A DNA stretch of 64,000 bases, taken from contig NZ_MBQE01000005.1 of NCBI RefSeq assembly GCF_001696535.1, forward strand, positions 186,001 to 250,000. The letters are read 5' to 3'. Positions within the stretch are counted from its first letter, which is position 1; every line of letters starts with the position of its first letter. This stretch comes from Stappia indica. Its GTDB lineage: Bacteria; Pseudomonadota; Alphaproteobacteria; Rhizobiales; Stappiaceae. Below are positions 56,062-64,000 of the stretch, in pieces. The notes beneath the pieces were generated by a model. The model had not been told where the DNA came from. It saw only the letters and a list, made by a program, of their open reading frames with translations, and searched no databases. Position numbers and translations under genes: made by a program.

Positions 56062-58833
56062 TCAGGCCGTGCCGGTTTTGCGCGGCCGGGACGAGCCGTC
56101 ATGGGCCTCCAGATACTCGCGGAACCGGTCGTCGGGCATCGGCCGCCCAAGATAGAAGCCCTGGATCCGGGTGCAGCCGAGCCGGCCCAGCAACGTGCAT
56201 TGGCCCTCTGTCTCGACGCCCTCGGCGACGACGGTGATGCCGAGGCTGGAGGCCATTGCCAGGATCGCTTCGACCAAGGCGCGGTCGTCCCGGTCGGTTT
56301 CCAGGTCGCGGATGAACGAGCGGTCGATCTTCAGCACGTCGATGGGAAACCGCTTCAGGTTGCTCAGCGAGGAGAAGCCGGTGCCGAAGTCGTCGAGCGA
56401 CAGGCCGATGCCGAGCCGGCGGATGGCGTTGAGCGTCTCGACCGGGTCGCTGCCGGTCTCGTCGAACATGACGCTTTCGGTGATCTCCAGATGCAGCCGC
56501 TCCGGCGGCATGCCGGTGCGTTCCACCGTTTCGCGAACGAGCTGGATGAAGTTTTCGTCCCGGCACTGGCGCGGCGAGACATTGACGCTGATGCCGGGCA
56601 GGTCGAGCCCCTGCTCGGCGCAGCGCTGGAAGAACAGGCAGGCCTCTTCCAGCACGAAGGCGCCGAGCGGCACGATCAGCCCGGTGGTCTCGGCAATGGG
56701 GATGAACTCCGCCGGCGAGATCACGCCGCGTTCGGGGTCGGTCCAGCGCAGCAGGGCTTCGCAGCCGGCGATCCGGTTGTGCGCCACATCGACGACCGGC
56801 TGATAATTCAGGGTGAACTGGCGCCGTTCCAGCGCCTTGCGCAGGGCGCTTTCGGTTTCCAGCGCCCGCGCCACCTGCTCGTTCATGTGGGCTGAGAAGA
56901 AGCGCAGCTTGTTTCCGCCGTCTGCCTTGGCGTGGTACATCGCCGTGTCGGCCTGGCGCAGCAGGAGTTCGTCGTCGCGCCCGTCGCTGGGAAACACGGT
57001 GATGCCGATGCTGGCGGTGGCGAACACTTCGACGCCGTTGCCGACGATCAGGGGCCGGCCCAGATGGGCGAGCAGGCGAGCGGCTGCCATCTCCACGTCC
57101 ATCACGCTGCGGACATTGCTGAGGATGACGGCGAACTCGTCGCCGCCGAGCCGCGCCACCGTGTCGTGGTCGTCGAGCACCGCGCCGATGCGGGCCGCCG
57201 TCTCCCTGATCAGCTGATCGCCGACACTGTGTCCGAGGCTGTCGTTGATGTTCTTGAACCGGTCGAGGTCTAGGAACAGCAAGGCGACGATGTTGCCGTC
57301 CCATTGCGCGCGGGACATGGCCTGGACAAGACGGTCGCGGAACAGGGTTCGGTTCGGCAGGCCGGTCAATCCGTCGAAATTGGCCTGGCGCACGATCAGC
57401 TCTTCCTGGCGCTTGCGCTCGGAAATGTCGGTGACGGTGACATGATAGGCGCTGGCGCCGTTCCAGCGCGTCTGGCGCAGGTGCAGCTCCACCCACACCC
57501 GCTCTCCGGTCTGCGACAGGGCCCGCGCCTCGTAGACATCGGGCGCCGAGGCGCCGGACGCGCGGGCCCTCGCATAGGACTTCAGCCGTTCATGCTCTTC
57601 CGGCGCGAACAGGTCCAGCACCTGCAGGCCGATGACCCTGTGACGGTCCTCGCTCTCCCGGCCCAGCAGCCGCAGCAGGGCGTCGTTGATATAGAGAATC
57701 CGCTGGTTCGAGTGGATGCACACACCCTGCAGCGACTCGTCGATGAGCGCGCGGAACTGGGCATCCGACTCTTTCAGGTCGTGAAACGCCTCCTGCAATG
57801 CTACGCCGAGAGCGTTGAACTCGCGGATCTTGCCTGGACGATAGGTGACGTCGGACGTGTCCTGGCGAATCCGAGCGGCGTATTTGACGAGGCGCTCAAG
57901 CGCCGGGCTGGTGAAGCGGTGCAGGATGTAGGCACTGAGCACGGACCCCGCCAGCACATAGAGCAGGAACGGCGTGAACAGGGTCTGGTAGGTCGCCTCG
58001 ATATTGTCGATGGTCTCGCCGGGCCGGTCGCTGACCAGGTAGAGCGGTCGGCTGGCCGGCGCTTCTTCCAACTGGGAGCGGATCAGCAGCCGGTCATCAG
58101 CGAGCACATGGTCAAGCTGTCCAAACCGCCTGAGAGCGGCGCCGTCACGACGCACAACCTCCCGCATGTCGCCGCTGGCAGAGACCACCCGGTCGTCGAG
58201 AAACAGCGCAAGACTGTCCGTGTCCAGCGCCTTGGCCAGGTCGTCCAGCAGATACTTGCTGTCGTTGAAGACATAGCCGCCGGTCAGCTGGCCGAGTACG
58301 CGGCCGTCGATGTCGTCCACCAAGGGAACGGAGAGGGCGGCAAGCAGGACCGGCGCGGCGTTGGCGCTGGTCTCGCCGCCGGTAAACAGGTGCCATTGAC
58401 CGACAGGCATGCGTGCGCGCAGGTCCGGGGTCAGGATCTGGTCGAGGTCGTAGAGGGACGCCCCGGCATCCACCCAGTCCGTTTCGTCGGGTTGGTCGAC
58501 CTTGAGCAGCTCGAACTGCGCACCGATCGGCTGGCGAGCAGCGTCCGACAGGATCTGCATCACGAGACGTTCGTCGCGCGACCAGACGGCACGCCGGAGA
58601 GCCGAGTTCTCGGACAGCGCCCTGAGGTAGGTATCGAGCCGGCTGAAGGTCTGGTCGAAGACCAGGCGGGCAAGCGTCGCTTCCTTGTGGGCGAAGCGCT
58701 TCAGCTCCTGGTCGGCGATGGACAGGCTGCCGACATAGCTGATCGCGAAGAGCACGGCCGAGGTCGTCAGCAGCGCGACTGCGAAGAGGCCGAGCACGAA
58801 GCGGTTGAAACGGAAGTCGGCCCTGCGTGTCAT
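56062..58833 (-). CDS. LuxQ-like periplasmic sensor with PAS-GGDEF-EAL output
   Basis: A 923-residue inner-membrane signalling protein. TM1 is about 12-34, a periplasmic domain of about 250 residues follows, and TM2 is about 286-305. The periplasmic part (for example LSVPLVDDIDGRVLGQLTGG, about 167-186) resembles the sensor of Vibrio LuxQ. A short HAMP-like linker, a PAS domain (about 355-475), GGDEF (GGDEF intact at 563-567; DDHD at the inhibitory-site position, so no RxxD) and EAL (about 660-915) follow. EAL residues for c-di-GMP hydrolysis are all visible: EALLRW, SVNVSPRQ, LEITES, LDDFGTGFS, LKIDRSF, AEGVET. Both cyclase and phosphodiesterase activity are possible. Its start overlaps the upstream LuxP-like gene (ATGA). 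Confidence 0.92.
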   Translation of the reverse strand: MTRRADFRFNRFVLGLFAVALLTTSAVLFAISYVGSLSIADQELKRFAHKEATLARLVFDQTFSRLDTYLRALSENSALRRAVWSRDERLVMQILSDAARQPIGAQFELLKVDQPDETDWVDAGASLYDLDQILTPDLRARMPVGQWHLFTGGETSANAAPVLLAALSVPLVDDIDGRVLGQLTGGYVFNDSKYLLDDLAKALDTDSLALFLDDRVVSASGDMREVVRRDGAALRRFGQLDHVLADDRLLIRSQLEEAPASRPLYLVSDRPGETIDNIEATYQTLFTPFLLYVLAGSVLSAYILHRFTSPALERLVKYAARIRQDTSDVTYRPGKIREFNALGVALQEAFHDLKESDAQFRALIDESLQGVCIHSNQRILYINDALLRLLGRESEDRHRVIGLQVLDLFAPEEHERLKSYARARASGASAPDVYEARALSQTGERVWVELHLRQTRWNGASAYHVTVTDISERKRQEELIVRQANFDGLTGLPNRTLFRDRLVQAMSRAQWDGNIVALLFLDLDRFKNINDSLGHSVGDQLIRETAARIGAVLDDHDTVARLGGDEFAVILSNVRSVMDVEMAAARLLAHLGRPLIVGNGVEVFATASIGITVFPSDGRDDELLLRQADTAMYHAKADGGNKLRFFSAHMNEQVARALETESALRKALERRQFTLNYQPVVDVAHNRIAGCEALLRWTDPERGVISPAEFIPIAETTGLIVPLGAFVLEEACLFFQRCAEQGLDLPGISVNVSPRQCRDENFIQLVRETVERTGMPPERLHLEITESVMFDETGSDPVETLNAIRRLGIGLSLDDFGTGFSSLSNLKRFPIDVLKIDRSFIRDLETDRDDRALVEAILAMASSLGITVVAEGVETEGQCTLLGRLGCTRIQGFYLGRPMPDDRFREYLEAHDGSSRPRKTGTA

Positions 58834-59957
58834 TGCGAGTAGCGGAACGCCCTCCGTTTCAACTCCTCGATACGCTGGGGAGCGTCATCGGAAGACACGA
58901 GAGCGAAGGAGCCGGCGAAGACGAGCGGAACCTCGTCCGTGCGCCCCTGGATGTCGAGGGAGATGGCCTCGGCCATCGCTACCCCGTTGTCGTCATTGAT
59001 GCGCATGGCGGTCACGTCGAGGCGGCCCTGAGCCAGATAATCGAGTTCGGCGCTGCCGCCGCCCCAGCCGTTGGTGGCAACCTTGCCCGTCAGGCCGGCG
59101 GCTTCTATGGCATCGGCGACACCGAGTGCGATGTCGGTGGAGCAGGAATAGATGAAACCGAGATTCGGGTGCCGCTTCAACAGCTCCGCCGCGGCTTCGC
59201 GGGCCTTTTCACGATCGAAGCCGACATAGTAGGAGGCGACCAGCCGCTTTCCTGGCTGCTCGGCCATCGCCAGCCGGAACGGTTCGCCCCGGGCATAGCT
59301 GACATACCCCTTGAGGCCATAGAAGATCGCGAAGCTTTCCGGCTGCGGCCGGGTTTCCACGACATGATCGGCGAGCAGGCGAGCGCCGGTGGCATGGTCG
59401 AAGCCGACATACAGGAACGGCTGGTCCTGGCCCCAGGCGCGCAGCGGCGTCGTGATGTTCTGCAGGATGACCTTCGGGCGGCCGCGGGCGATGAGACGCT
59501 CCACCAGCACCCTGTGGCGCAGGGCGTCCAGCGTGAAGATCAGGTAATCCGGATCGGACTTCAGCATCTCGGCGATTTGCCGGGTCTGCTCGCGGATTTC
59601 TTGCCCCGGCAGCGTGAATTCGGAAGCCATCTCGTAGCGGATGCCGAGTTCGTCCAGCCGGCGCTCCAGCGCCACGATGCTGCGTCGCCAATAGTCCGAG
59701 GCCTGGATCGCCGGGTAGATGACGGCGATGCGCGCCGGTGTCGGGGGAGTGTCGGCGGGCGGGGATGCTGCGTCCTGCACCCGCTGGGTGAATCGTGCGC
59801 TGAGCTCGCGCTCTTCAGGAAATTCCTTAAAAAATTCGGGGAGTTCCCAGAATTCGGCGAGAGAGCTGCGGCCGAAATCGGATCTGGCGATGCCGCTTGG
59901 GAGCATTGCCAAGATGAGGAGGAAAAGAACCGGAAGGAGCAGTCGCGTTCTTCTCAC
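58830..59957 (-). CDS. luxP: LuxP-like autoinducer-2 binding periplasmic protein
   Basis: A periplasmic binding protein of about 375 residues with signal peptide RRTRLLLPVLFLLILAMLPSGIARS. It matches Vibrio LuxP through the whole length, from LAEFWELPEFFKEFP to KRRAFRYS. The residues recalled as LuxP ligand contacts are kept: Gln-x-Ser-x-x-Trp in IQASDYW, Asn in LQNITTP, Arg in YARGEPF, Ser-Thr-Asp in CSTDIAL, Trp in GWGGGSAELD and Arg in AMRINDD. It should bind borated AI-2. GTG at 59957 is preferred, since a -10-like TATGAT lies at 60025-60030 (minus), downstream of which ATG 60029 would not be transcribed; the longer version has 399 residues. It is coupled (ATGA) to the GGDEF-EAL gene. Confidence 0.9.
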   Translation of the reverse strand: MRRTRLLLPVLFLLILAMLPSGIARSDFGRSSLAEFWELPEFFKEFPEERELSARFTQRVQDAASPPADTPPTPARIAVIYPAIQASDYWRRSIVALERRLDELGIRYEMASEFTLPGQEIREQTRQIAEMLKSDPDYLIFTLDALRHRVLVERLIARGRPKVILQNITTPLRAWGQDQPFLYVGFDHATGARLLADHVVETRPQPESFAIFYGLKGYVSYARGEPFRLAMAEQPGKRLVASYYVGFDREKAREAAAELLKRHPNLGFIYSCSTDIALGVADAIEAAGLTGKVATNGWGGGSAELDYLAQGRLDVTAMRINDDNGVAMAEAISLDIQGRTDEVPLVFAGSFALVSSDDAPQRIEELKRRAFRYSQ

Positions 59958-60151
59958 GGTAGCATTCCGATACGGCAGCACATTCCAGAAGTCTGTCTGA
60001 TTGGCCAGACACATGCAAGGAATCATCATACGATTGAGAAAACGTGAAAAATCAGCGCTTCATGCACAGCGGCGTGGCGTGCCGTGCAGGTGCGAAATGC
60101 CCTTCCCGTGAGCTGCTGAGCCTCTCCGTTCCTTCCGCGCGACCTGCGGCG

Positions 60152-60179
60152 TTGCGCGAGCCGGTCAACCTGCTATACC
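60152..60179 (+). promoter_or_regulatory. Promoter of dapB
   Basis: TTGCGC (60152-60157), 16-bp spacer and TATACC (60174-60179) lie 50 bp upstream of the dapB start. Both hexamers are moderate matches to sigma-70 boxes. Confidence 0.5.
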
Positions 60180-60229
60180 GCGCGCAGGGACCGGAACGGG
60201 TTCTAAAAGATCACGAGCGGAGTTGCGGC

Positions 60230-61042
60230 ATGACGGAAATGCGCCTGACGGTGGTAGGGGCTGCCGGACGCATGGGCGGAGCGCTGATCCGTGCGATTTC
60301 ACAAATGGAGGGCGTCCGGCTGTCGGCTGCGGTCGAACGGGCAGGGTCTCCGGCGATCGGGCAGGACTGCGGCGTTCTCGCAGGGCTGCAGGCAAACGGC
60401 ATCGTGGTCACCGACGACGCGCTTGCGGCCTTCGCTGCGACCGATGGCGTGCTCGATTTCACGGCACCAGCCGCATCGCGTCACTTCGCCGAATTGGCCG
60501 CCCAGGCGCGGATCGTCCATGTGATCGGGACCACCGGTCTTGGCGAGGACGATCTTGCCGCCATTCGTCCTGCCGCCCGCCATGCCCGCGTGGTCCAGTC
60601 GGGCAACATGAGCCTCGGCGTCAATCTGCTGGCAGCGCTCGTTCGCCGCGCGGCCGCGGCGCTGGACGAGGATTTCGACATCGAGGTTCTGGAAATGCAT
60701 CACCGGCACAAGGTCGATGCGCCCTCCGGCACCGCCTATCTGCTTGGAGAGGCAGCCGCGACGGGACGGGACATCGATCTCGGCGAGCGCAGCGTGCGCA
60801 GCCGCGACGGCTTCACCGGGGAGCGCCAGCGCGGCGATATCGGCTTTGCAACTCTGCGCGGCGGCACGGTCATCGGCGATCACAGCGTGATCTTCGCCGG
60901 ACCTCTCGAAACGATCACCCTGTCCCATCACGCCCAGGATCGGCAGATCTTCGCCCGGGGCGCGGTGAAGGCGGCCCTGTGGGCTCGCGACAGGAAGCCC
61001 GGCTTCTACACGATGGAGGATGTGCTCGGTCTGCGCGACTGA
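60230..61042 (+). CDS. dapB: 4-hydroxy-tetrahydrodipicolinate reductase
   Basis: A 270-residue NAD(P)H enzyme of lysine and diaminopimelate synthesis. The dinucleotide loop [12 protein letters not shown] (about 8-19), [23 protein letters not shown] and the active-site [21 protein letters not shown] (His-His and Lys) are present. The end [11 protein letters not shown] is typical. The ATG at 60230 has CGGAG eight bases before it; an upstream open frame has no homology. It is 39 bp from gpmA and may share a transcript. Confidence 0.96.
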   Translation: MTEMRLTVVGAAGRMGGALIRAISQMEGVRLSAAVERAGSPAIGQDCGVLAGLQANGIVVTDDALAAFAATDGVLDFTAPAASRHFAELAAQARIVHVIGTTGLGEDDLAAIRPAARHARVVQSGNMSLGVNLLAALVRRAAAALDEDFDIEVLEMHHRHKVDAPSGTAYLLGEAAATGRDIDLGERSVRSRDGFTGERQRGDIGFATLRGGTVIGDHSVIFAGPLETITLSHHAQDRQIFARGAVKAALWARDRKPGFYTMEDVLGLRD

Positions 61043-61081
61043 GCCACACCCTCCGCCATCCGACCTGGAGACAGTCTCGCA

Positions 61082-61702
61082 ATGGAACATCTTCTTGTGC
61101 TCGTGCGTCACGGGCAGAGCGAATGGAACCTGAAGAACCTTTTCACCGGCTGGAAGGATCCCGGCCTGACGGAGAAGGGCGTTGCCGAAGCGCGCGCCGC
61201 CGGCGGCAAGCTTCGCGACCTGAAGCTCGCCTTCGACGTGGCCTACACGTCCGACCTGAGCCGCGCCCAGAACACCCTCAAGCTGATCCTTGAGGAACTG
61301 GGGCAGGAGGGCCTGGAGACGATCCGCGATCAGGCGCTGAACGAGCGCGATTACGGCGATCTTACGGGCATGAACAAGGACGAGGCGCGCGAGAAGTTCG
61401 GCGAGGAGCAGGTGCATGTGTGGCGCCGCTCCTTCGACGTTCCCCCGCCCGGCGGCGAGAGCCTCAAGATGACTGCCGAGCGCGTGCTGCCCTACTATCG
61501 CTCCGAGATCCTGCCGCAGGTGATCGCCGGCAAGCGCGTCATCGTGGCCGCCCACGGCAATTCGCTGCGCGCATTGGTGATGGAGCTGGAAGGCCTGTCG
61601 CCGGACGAGATTCTCAAGCGCGAGCTGGCGACCGGTGCGCCGATCGTCTACCGGCTGACGGACGAGGGCAAGGTCGCCTCTGTCCAGGATCTCGCCGACT
61701 GA
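61082..61702 (+). CDS. gpmA: 2,3-bisphosphoglycerate-dependent phosphoglycerate mutase
   Basis: A 206-residue histidine-phosphatase-fold mutase of glycolysis. The catalytic His10 is in [24 protein letters not shown], followed by [15 protein letters not shown], the Glu in [21 protein letters not shown], and the second His in [17 protein letters not shown]. It interconverts 3- and 2-phosphoglycerate. The length matches the short form of alphaproteobacteria. It lies downstream of dapB, a frequent pairing in rhizobia, and ends before a strong terminator. Confidence 0.95.
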   Translation: MEHLLVLVRHGQSEWNLKNLFTGWKDPGLTEKGVAEARAAGGKLRDLKLAFDVAYTSDLSRAQNTLKLILEELGQEGLETIRDQALNERDYGDLTGMNKDEAREKFGEEQVHVWRRSFDVPPPGGESLKMTAERVLPYYRSEILPQVIAGKRVIVAAHGNSLRALVMELEGLSPDEILKRELATGAPIVYRLTDEGKVASVQDLAD

Positions 61703-61730
61703 GACCGCCCTGCGAAATGCCAGGAACAGC

Positions 61731-61766
61731 AACGGCCGCGCCTGAGGCGCGGCCGTTTTGTTTTGC
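61731..61766 (+). terminator. Rho-independent terminator after gpmA
   Basis: A perfect 12-bp stem AACGGCCGCGCC/GGCGCGGCCGTT (61731-61742 with 61746-61757), 3-base loop TGA, and tail TTTTGTTTTG. It separates gpmA from the convergent PfkB-type kinase gene. Confidence 0.93.
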
Positions 61767-61791
61767 GTCGATGCGAAGGGGCGTCAGGTGC

Positions 61792-62793
61792 TCAGAGAGC
61801 GAAACCCTGCTGCTCCGCAAGCTGCTTCAAGGACCGCTCGGGGCGGGCGCCGACATGGGCAATGACTTCCGCCGCGCACAGGCAGCCGAGCTCCGCAGAG
61901 GTCGTGAAATCGTAATTGCGGGCCTGGCCGAGCAGGAAGCCGGACGCGAACAGGTCGCCGGCGCCGGTCAGATCGACGACGTCCGTCACCGCGGCAGCGG
62001 GAACCCGCACCGTTTCCTCGCGCGAGATCGCCATGGCGCCGTGAGCGCCGAGGGTCAGCGCCGTGGTCGCGCAGTCCTCGCGGACCGCCGTAATCGCGGT
62101 GTCGAGATCCGCCGTCTCGTACAGAGCCTTCAGCTCGTGCTCGTTGGCAAACAGCAGATCGACCGTGCCGTCGCGCAGCAGGCCGAGGAACTCGGAGCGG
62201 TAGCGGTCGACGCAGAAGCTGTCGGAAAGGGTCAGGCTGACCTTGCGGCCGTTCGCATGGGCGATCTCGGCAGCCTTCAGGAAGGCGGCCTTGGCTGCGG
62301 GCGGATCCCACAGGTAGCCTTCCATGTAGGTGATCGCCGACGCCGCGACCGTGTCCGCATCGATGTCCTTCTCGGACAGCTCGACGCAAGCACCCAGATA
62401 GGTGTTCATGGTCCGCTCGCCATCCGGGGTGATCAGGATCATCGAGCGTGCCGTGGGCGGACCGTCGACGAGCACGGGCGTTTCGAAATGCACGCCGATA
62501 CCGCGCATGTCATGGCGAAATGCGCCGCCGAGCTCGTCTTCCGCAACCTTGCCGAAATAGGCGGAACCGCCGCCGAGCACGGCAACGCCGGCTGCCGTGT
62601 TGCCGGCGCTGCCACCGGAAATGCGGGTGGTCTGTCCCATCTTGCCGTAAAGGCGCACCGCCTCCTCGGTGTCGATCAGCCTCATCGAGCCCTTCACGAG
62701 CTTTTCATGGACGAGGAAATCCTCCTCCACATGGGCGAAGACGTCGCAAATGGCATTGCCGATGCAAAGGGTGTCGAAGCGCTGGCTGGTCAT
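61792..62793 (-). CDS. PfkB-family carbohydrate/adenosine kinase
   Basis: A 333-residue ribokinase-fold protein. N-terminal FDTLCIGNAICDVFAHVEEDFL, RISGGSAGNTAAGVAVLGGGSAYFGKVAEDELGGAF (PfkB signature 1), and DLTGAGDLFASGFLLGQA with the catalytic Asp (signature 2) are clear. It resembles the rhizobial adenosine-kinase-like group, so adenosine or another nucleoside is likely, but a sugar substrate is not excluded. The ATG at 62793 is the family start; a GAGGA lies about 12 bases upstream, which is far. It follows pheA by 44 bp on the same strand. Confidence 0.9.
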   Translation of the reverse strand: MTSQRFDTLCIGNAICDVFAHVEEDFLVHEKLVKGSMRLIDTEEAVRLYGKMGQTTRISGGSAGNTAAGVAVLGGGSAYFGKVAEDELGGAFRHDMRGIGVHFETPVLVDGPPTARSMILITPDGERTMNTYLGACVELSEKDIDADTVAASAITYMEGYLWDPPAAKAAFLKAAEIAHANGRKVSLTLSDSFCVDRYRSEFLGLLRDGTVDLLFANEHELKALYETADLDTAITAVREDCATTALTLGAHGAMAISREETVRVPAAAVTDVVDLTGAGDLFASGFLLGQARNYDFTTSAELGCLCAAEVIAHVGARPERSLKQLAEQQGFAL

Positions 62794-62837
62794 GGTCGTG
62801 GAACTGTCCTCAATCTGGTGTCGGGCGAAAACGCTCG

Positions 62838-63728
62838 TCAGATGCCGGGCGTGGGACGCAAGGCGCGGTTGGCCTCGGGCTCGCGGATCTTGTCGCGGAA
62901 CGTGCTGGCCGGATAGATGCCGAGCAGCTTGAGCTCGGCGGAGAAGAACTCCAGTTCCTCCAGCGCCAGCGAGACGCTGCGGTCCTCCGGATGGCCTTCC
63001 ACGTCCGCATAGAACATGGAGGCGAAGAACTGGCCTTCCAGCTGGTAGGATTCCAGCTTGGTCATGTTGACGCCGTTGGTGGCGAAGCCGCCGAGCGCCT
63101 TGTAAAGCGCGGCGGGTACGTTGCGCACGCGGAAGATGAAGGTGGTGATGACCGGCTGGCCGGTGTTCTGCGCACGCACCGCATCGCGCGACAGGATGAG
63201 GAAGCGTGTGGTGTTGTGGGCCTCGTCCTCCACATCCCGCCGCAGGATCTCCAGTCCGTAGGCTTCGGCGGCCATTTGCGGCGCCAGGGCGGACGCGCTC
63301 GGATCGCCGGCCTCGGCGATCTGCCGCGCGGAGCCGGCGGTGTCCGCCCCCACGATGGCGCGCAGGCCGAGCTCGCGGATGATCTTGCGGCACTGGCCGA
63401 GAGCCATGACGTGGCTCTGCACGCTCTTCAGCTGCTCGATCCGGGCGCCGGGCAGGCCCATCAGCTGGAAGCGGATGGGCAGGAAATACTCGCCGATGAT
63501 CTGCAGCGAGGACTGCGGCAGCAAGTGGTGGATATCGGCCACGCGGCCGGCGACGGAGTTCTCGACCGGGATCATGCCGAGGTCGGCATCGCCGCTTTCC
63601 AGCGCGGTAAAGCAATCCTCGAACGTGGCGCAGGGCACGGCCTCGTAGTCGGGATAGACATTGTGGCAGGCCATATGCGAGTTGGCCCCGTACTCGCCCT
63701 GAAAGACGATGCGCTTCTTGTTCGTCAT
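62838..63728 (-). CDS. pheA: Prephenate dehydratase
   Basis: A 296-residue monofunctional prephenate dehydratase of phenylalanine synthesis. The N-terminal IVFQGEYGANSHMAC, FEDCFTALESGDADLGMIPVENSVAGRVADIHHLL and the catalytic NTTRFLIL motif (about 171-178) are present. The ACT regulatory domain follows (about 190-275): TTFIFRVRNVPAALYKALGGFATNGVNMTKLESYQ, which includes the ESRP-like ESYQ, a common variant in alphaproteobacteria. No chorismate mutase domain is fused. It lies 13 bp after kdsB. Confidence 0.95.
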   Translation of the reverse strand: MTNKKRIVFQGEYGANSHMACHNVYPDYEAVPCATFEDCFTALESGDADLGMIPVENSVAGRVADIHHLLPQSSLQIIGEYFLPIRFQLMGLPGARIEQLKSVQSHVMALGQCRKIIRELGLRAIVGADTAGSARQIAEAGDPSASALAPQMAAEAYGLEILRRDVEDEAHNTTRFLILSRDAVRAQNTGQPVITTFIFRVRNVPAALYKALGGFATNGVNMTKLESYQLEGQFFASMFYADVEGHPEDRSVSLALEELEFFSAELKLLGIYPASTFRDKIREPEANRALRPTPGI

Positions 63729-63741
63729 GTTCGACCGGTTA

Positions 63742-64000
63742 TCAGCTGGGGTTTGAGACGCGGGATGCGAAGATGGCCCGCACGGCTTCGAGATCGCGGG
63801 GCGTGTTGACGTCCATCGGCACGCTGTCGATCAGCCCGACATCAATGCGCATGCCGGCTTCGAGCGCCCGCAATTGCTCCAGGCTCTCGCGCTTTTCGAG
63901 AGAAGACGGCGGCAGGGACACGAAACGGTCGAGCGCGGCGCGGCGATAGGCGTAAAGGCCGATATGCTGGTAGAGCGGCCCCGGGCCGGTCGGAGCCGTT
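63742..64000 (-). CDS. kdsB: 3-deoxy-manno-octulosonate cytidylyltransferase, C-terminal part
   Basis: The minus-strand frame from the window edge to a TGA at 63742-63744 encodes [20 protein letters not shown], then [20 protein letters not shown], then a segment containing [15 protein letters not shown]-like sequence. This is the conserved C-terminal third of KdsB (CMP-KDO synthetase). The enzyme activates KDO for LPS inner core and lipid A synthesis. The N-terminal catalytic half lies outside the window. The gene is followed by pheA after 13 bp and probably shares its transcript. Confidence 0.9.
   Translation of the reverse strand, partial: TAPTGPGPLYQHIGLYAYRRAALDRFVSLPPSSLEKRESLEQLRALEAGMRIDVGLIDSVPMDVNTPRDLEAVRAIFASRVSNPS

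Overview
This window is a GC-rich stretch of an alphaproteobacterial chromosome. The gene order tsaB-rimI-fur/mur-plsC-miaB-phoH-ybeY-corC-lnt-phrR-metK-trmB-rimP-nusA-ylxR-infB-rbfA-truB-rpsO-pnp, the phrR gene next to metK, an alpha-type RpoH promoter before dnaK and a PmtA phospholipid methyltransferase all point to Hyphomicrobiales (Rhizobiales). A marine Stappia-like lineage fits best, but the genus is a guess. No tRNA, rRNA, insertion sequence, phage gene or CRISPR array was seen. The two ends cut an unidentified gene (left) and kdsB (right).

Layout. (1) 0.2-7.9 kb: an accessory transport and oxidation cluster. A GntR regulator, a PhyH-type Fe(II)/2-oxoglutarate dioxygenase and an SDR dehydrogenase run leftward. 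A PhnD-PhnC-PhnE-PhnE-like ABC importer and a cupin run rightward. They are separated by a 1 kb non-coding region with unusual repeats and a possible Pho box just before phnD. (2) 7.9-18.7 kb: a LysE exporter, two SulP transporters (the second followed by a double-Usp protein), pmtA, a VOC protein, and dnaK / FkbM methyltransferase / dnaJ. (3) 18.8-24.6 kb: pdxH, a secreted DUF992 protein, a modE-modABC molybdate locus with two tandem Mo-boxes, an FMN reductase and a YjbR protein. (4) 24.6-29.0 kb: a complete mdeR-mdeA-mdeB methionine-degradation locus (Lrp regulator, methionine gamma-lyase, 2-oxobutyrate dehydrogenase E1). (5) 29.2-32.7 kb: hslV and hslU separated by an acetyltransferase and a membrane protein. 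(6) 32.8-55.9 kb: the housekeeping block for tRNA modification, Fe-S, envelope, SAM, ribosome maturation, translation and RNA decay. (7) 56.0-60.0 kb: a two-gene signalling module. (8) 60.2-64.0 kb: dapB, gpmA, a PfkB-family kinase, pheA and the end of kdsB.

The most striking locus is region 7. A LuxP homologue keeps every residue recalled as contacting borated autoinducer-2 in Vibrio LuxP. It overlaps by four bases (ATGA) a membrane protein whose periplasmic part resembles that of LuxQ, but whose output is PAS-GGDEF-EAL instead of a histidine kinase. The prediction is an AI-2 receptor wired directly to cyclic-di-GMP turnover. No luxS is visible in the window, so it could sense neighbours rather than self. 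The second candidate system is the phosphonate-importer-like cluster of region 1, which has an oxygenase and a dehydrogenase but no C-P lyase or known phosphonatase.
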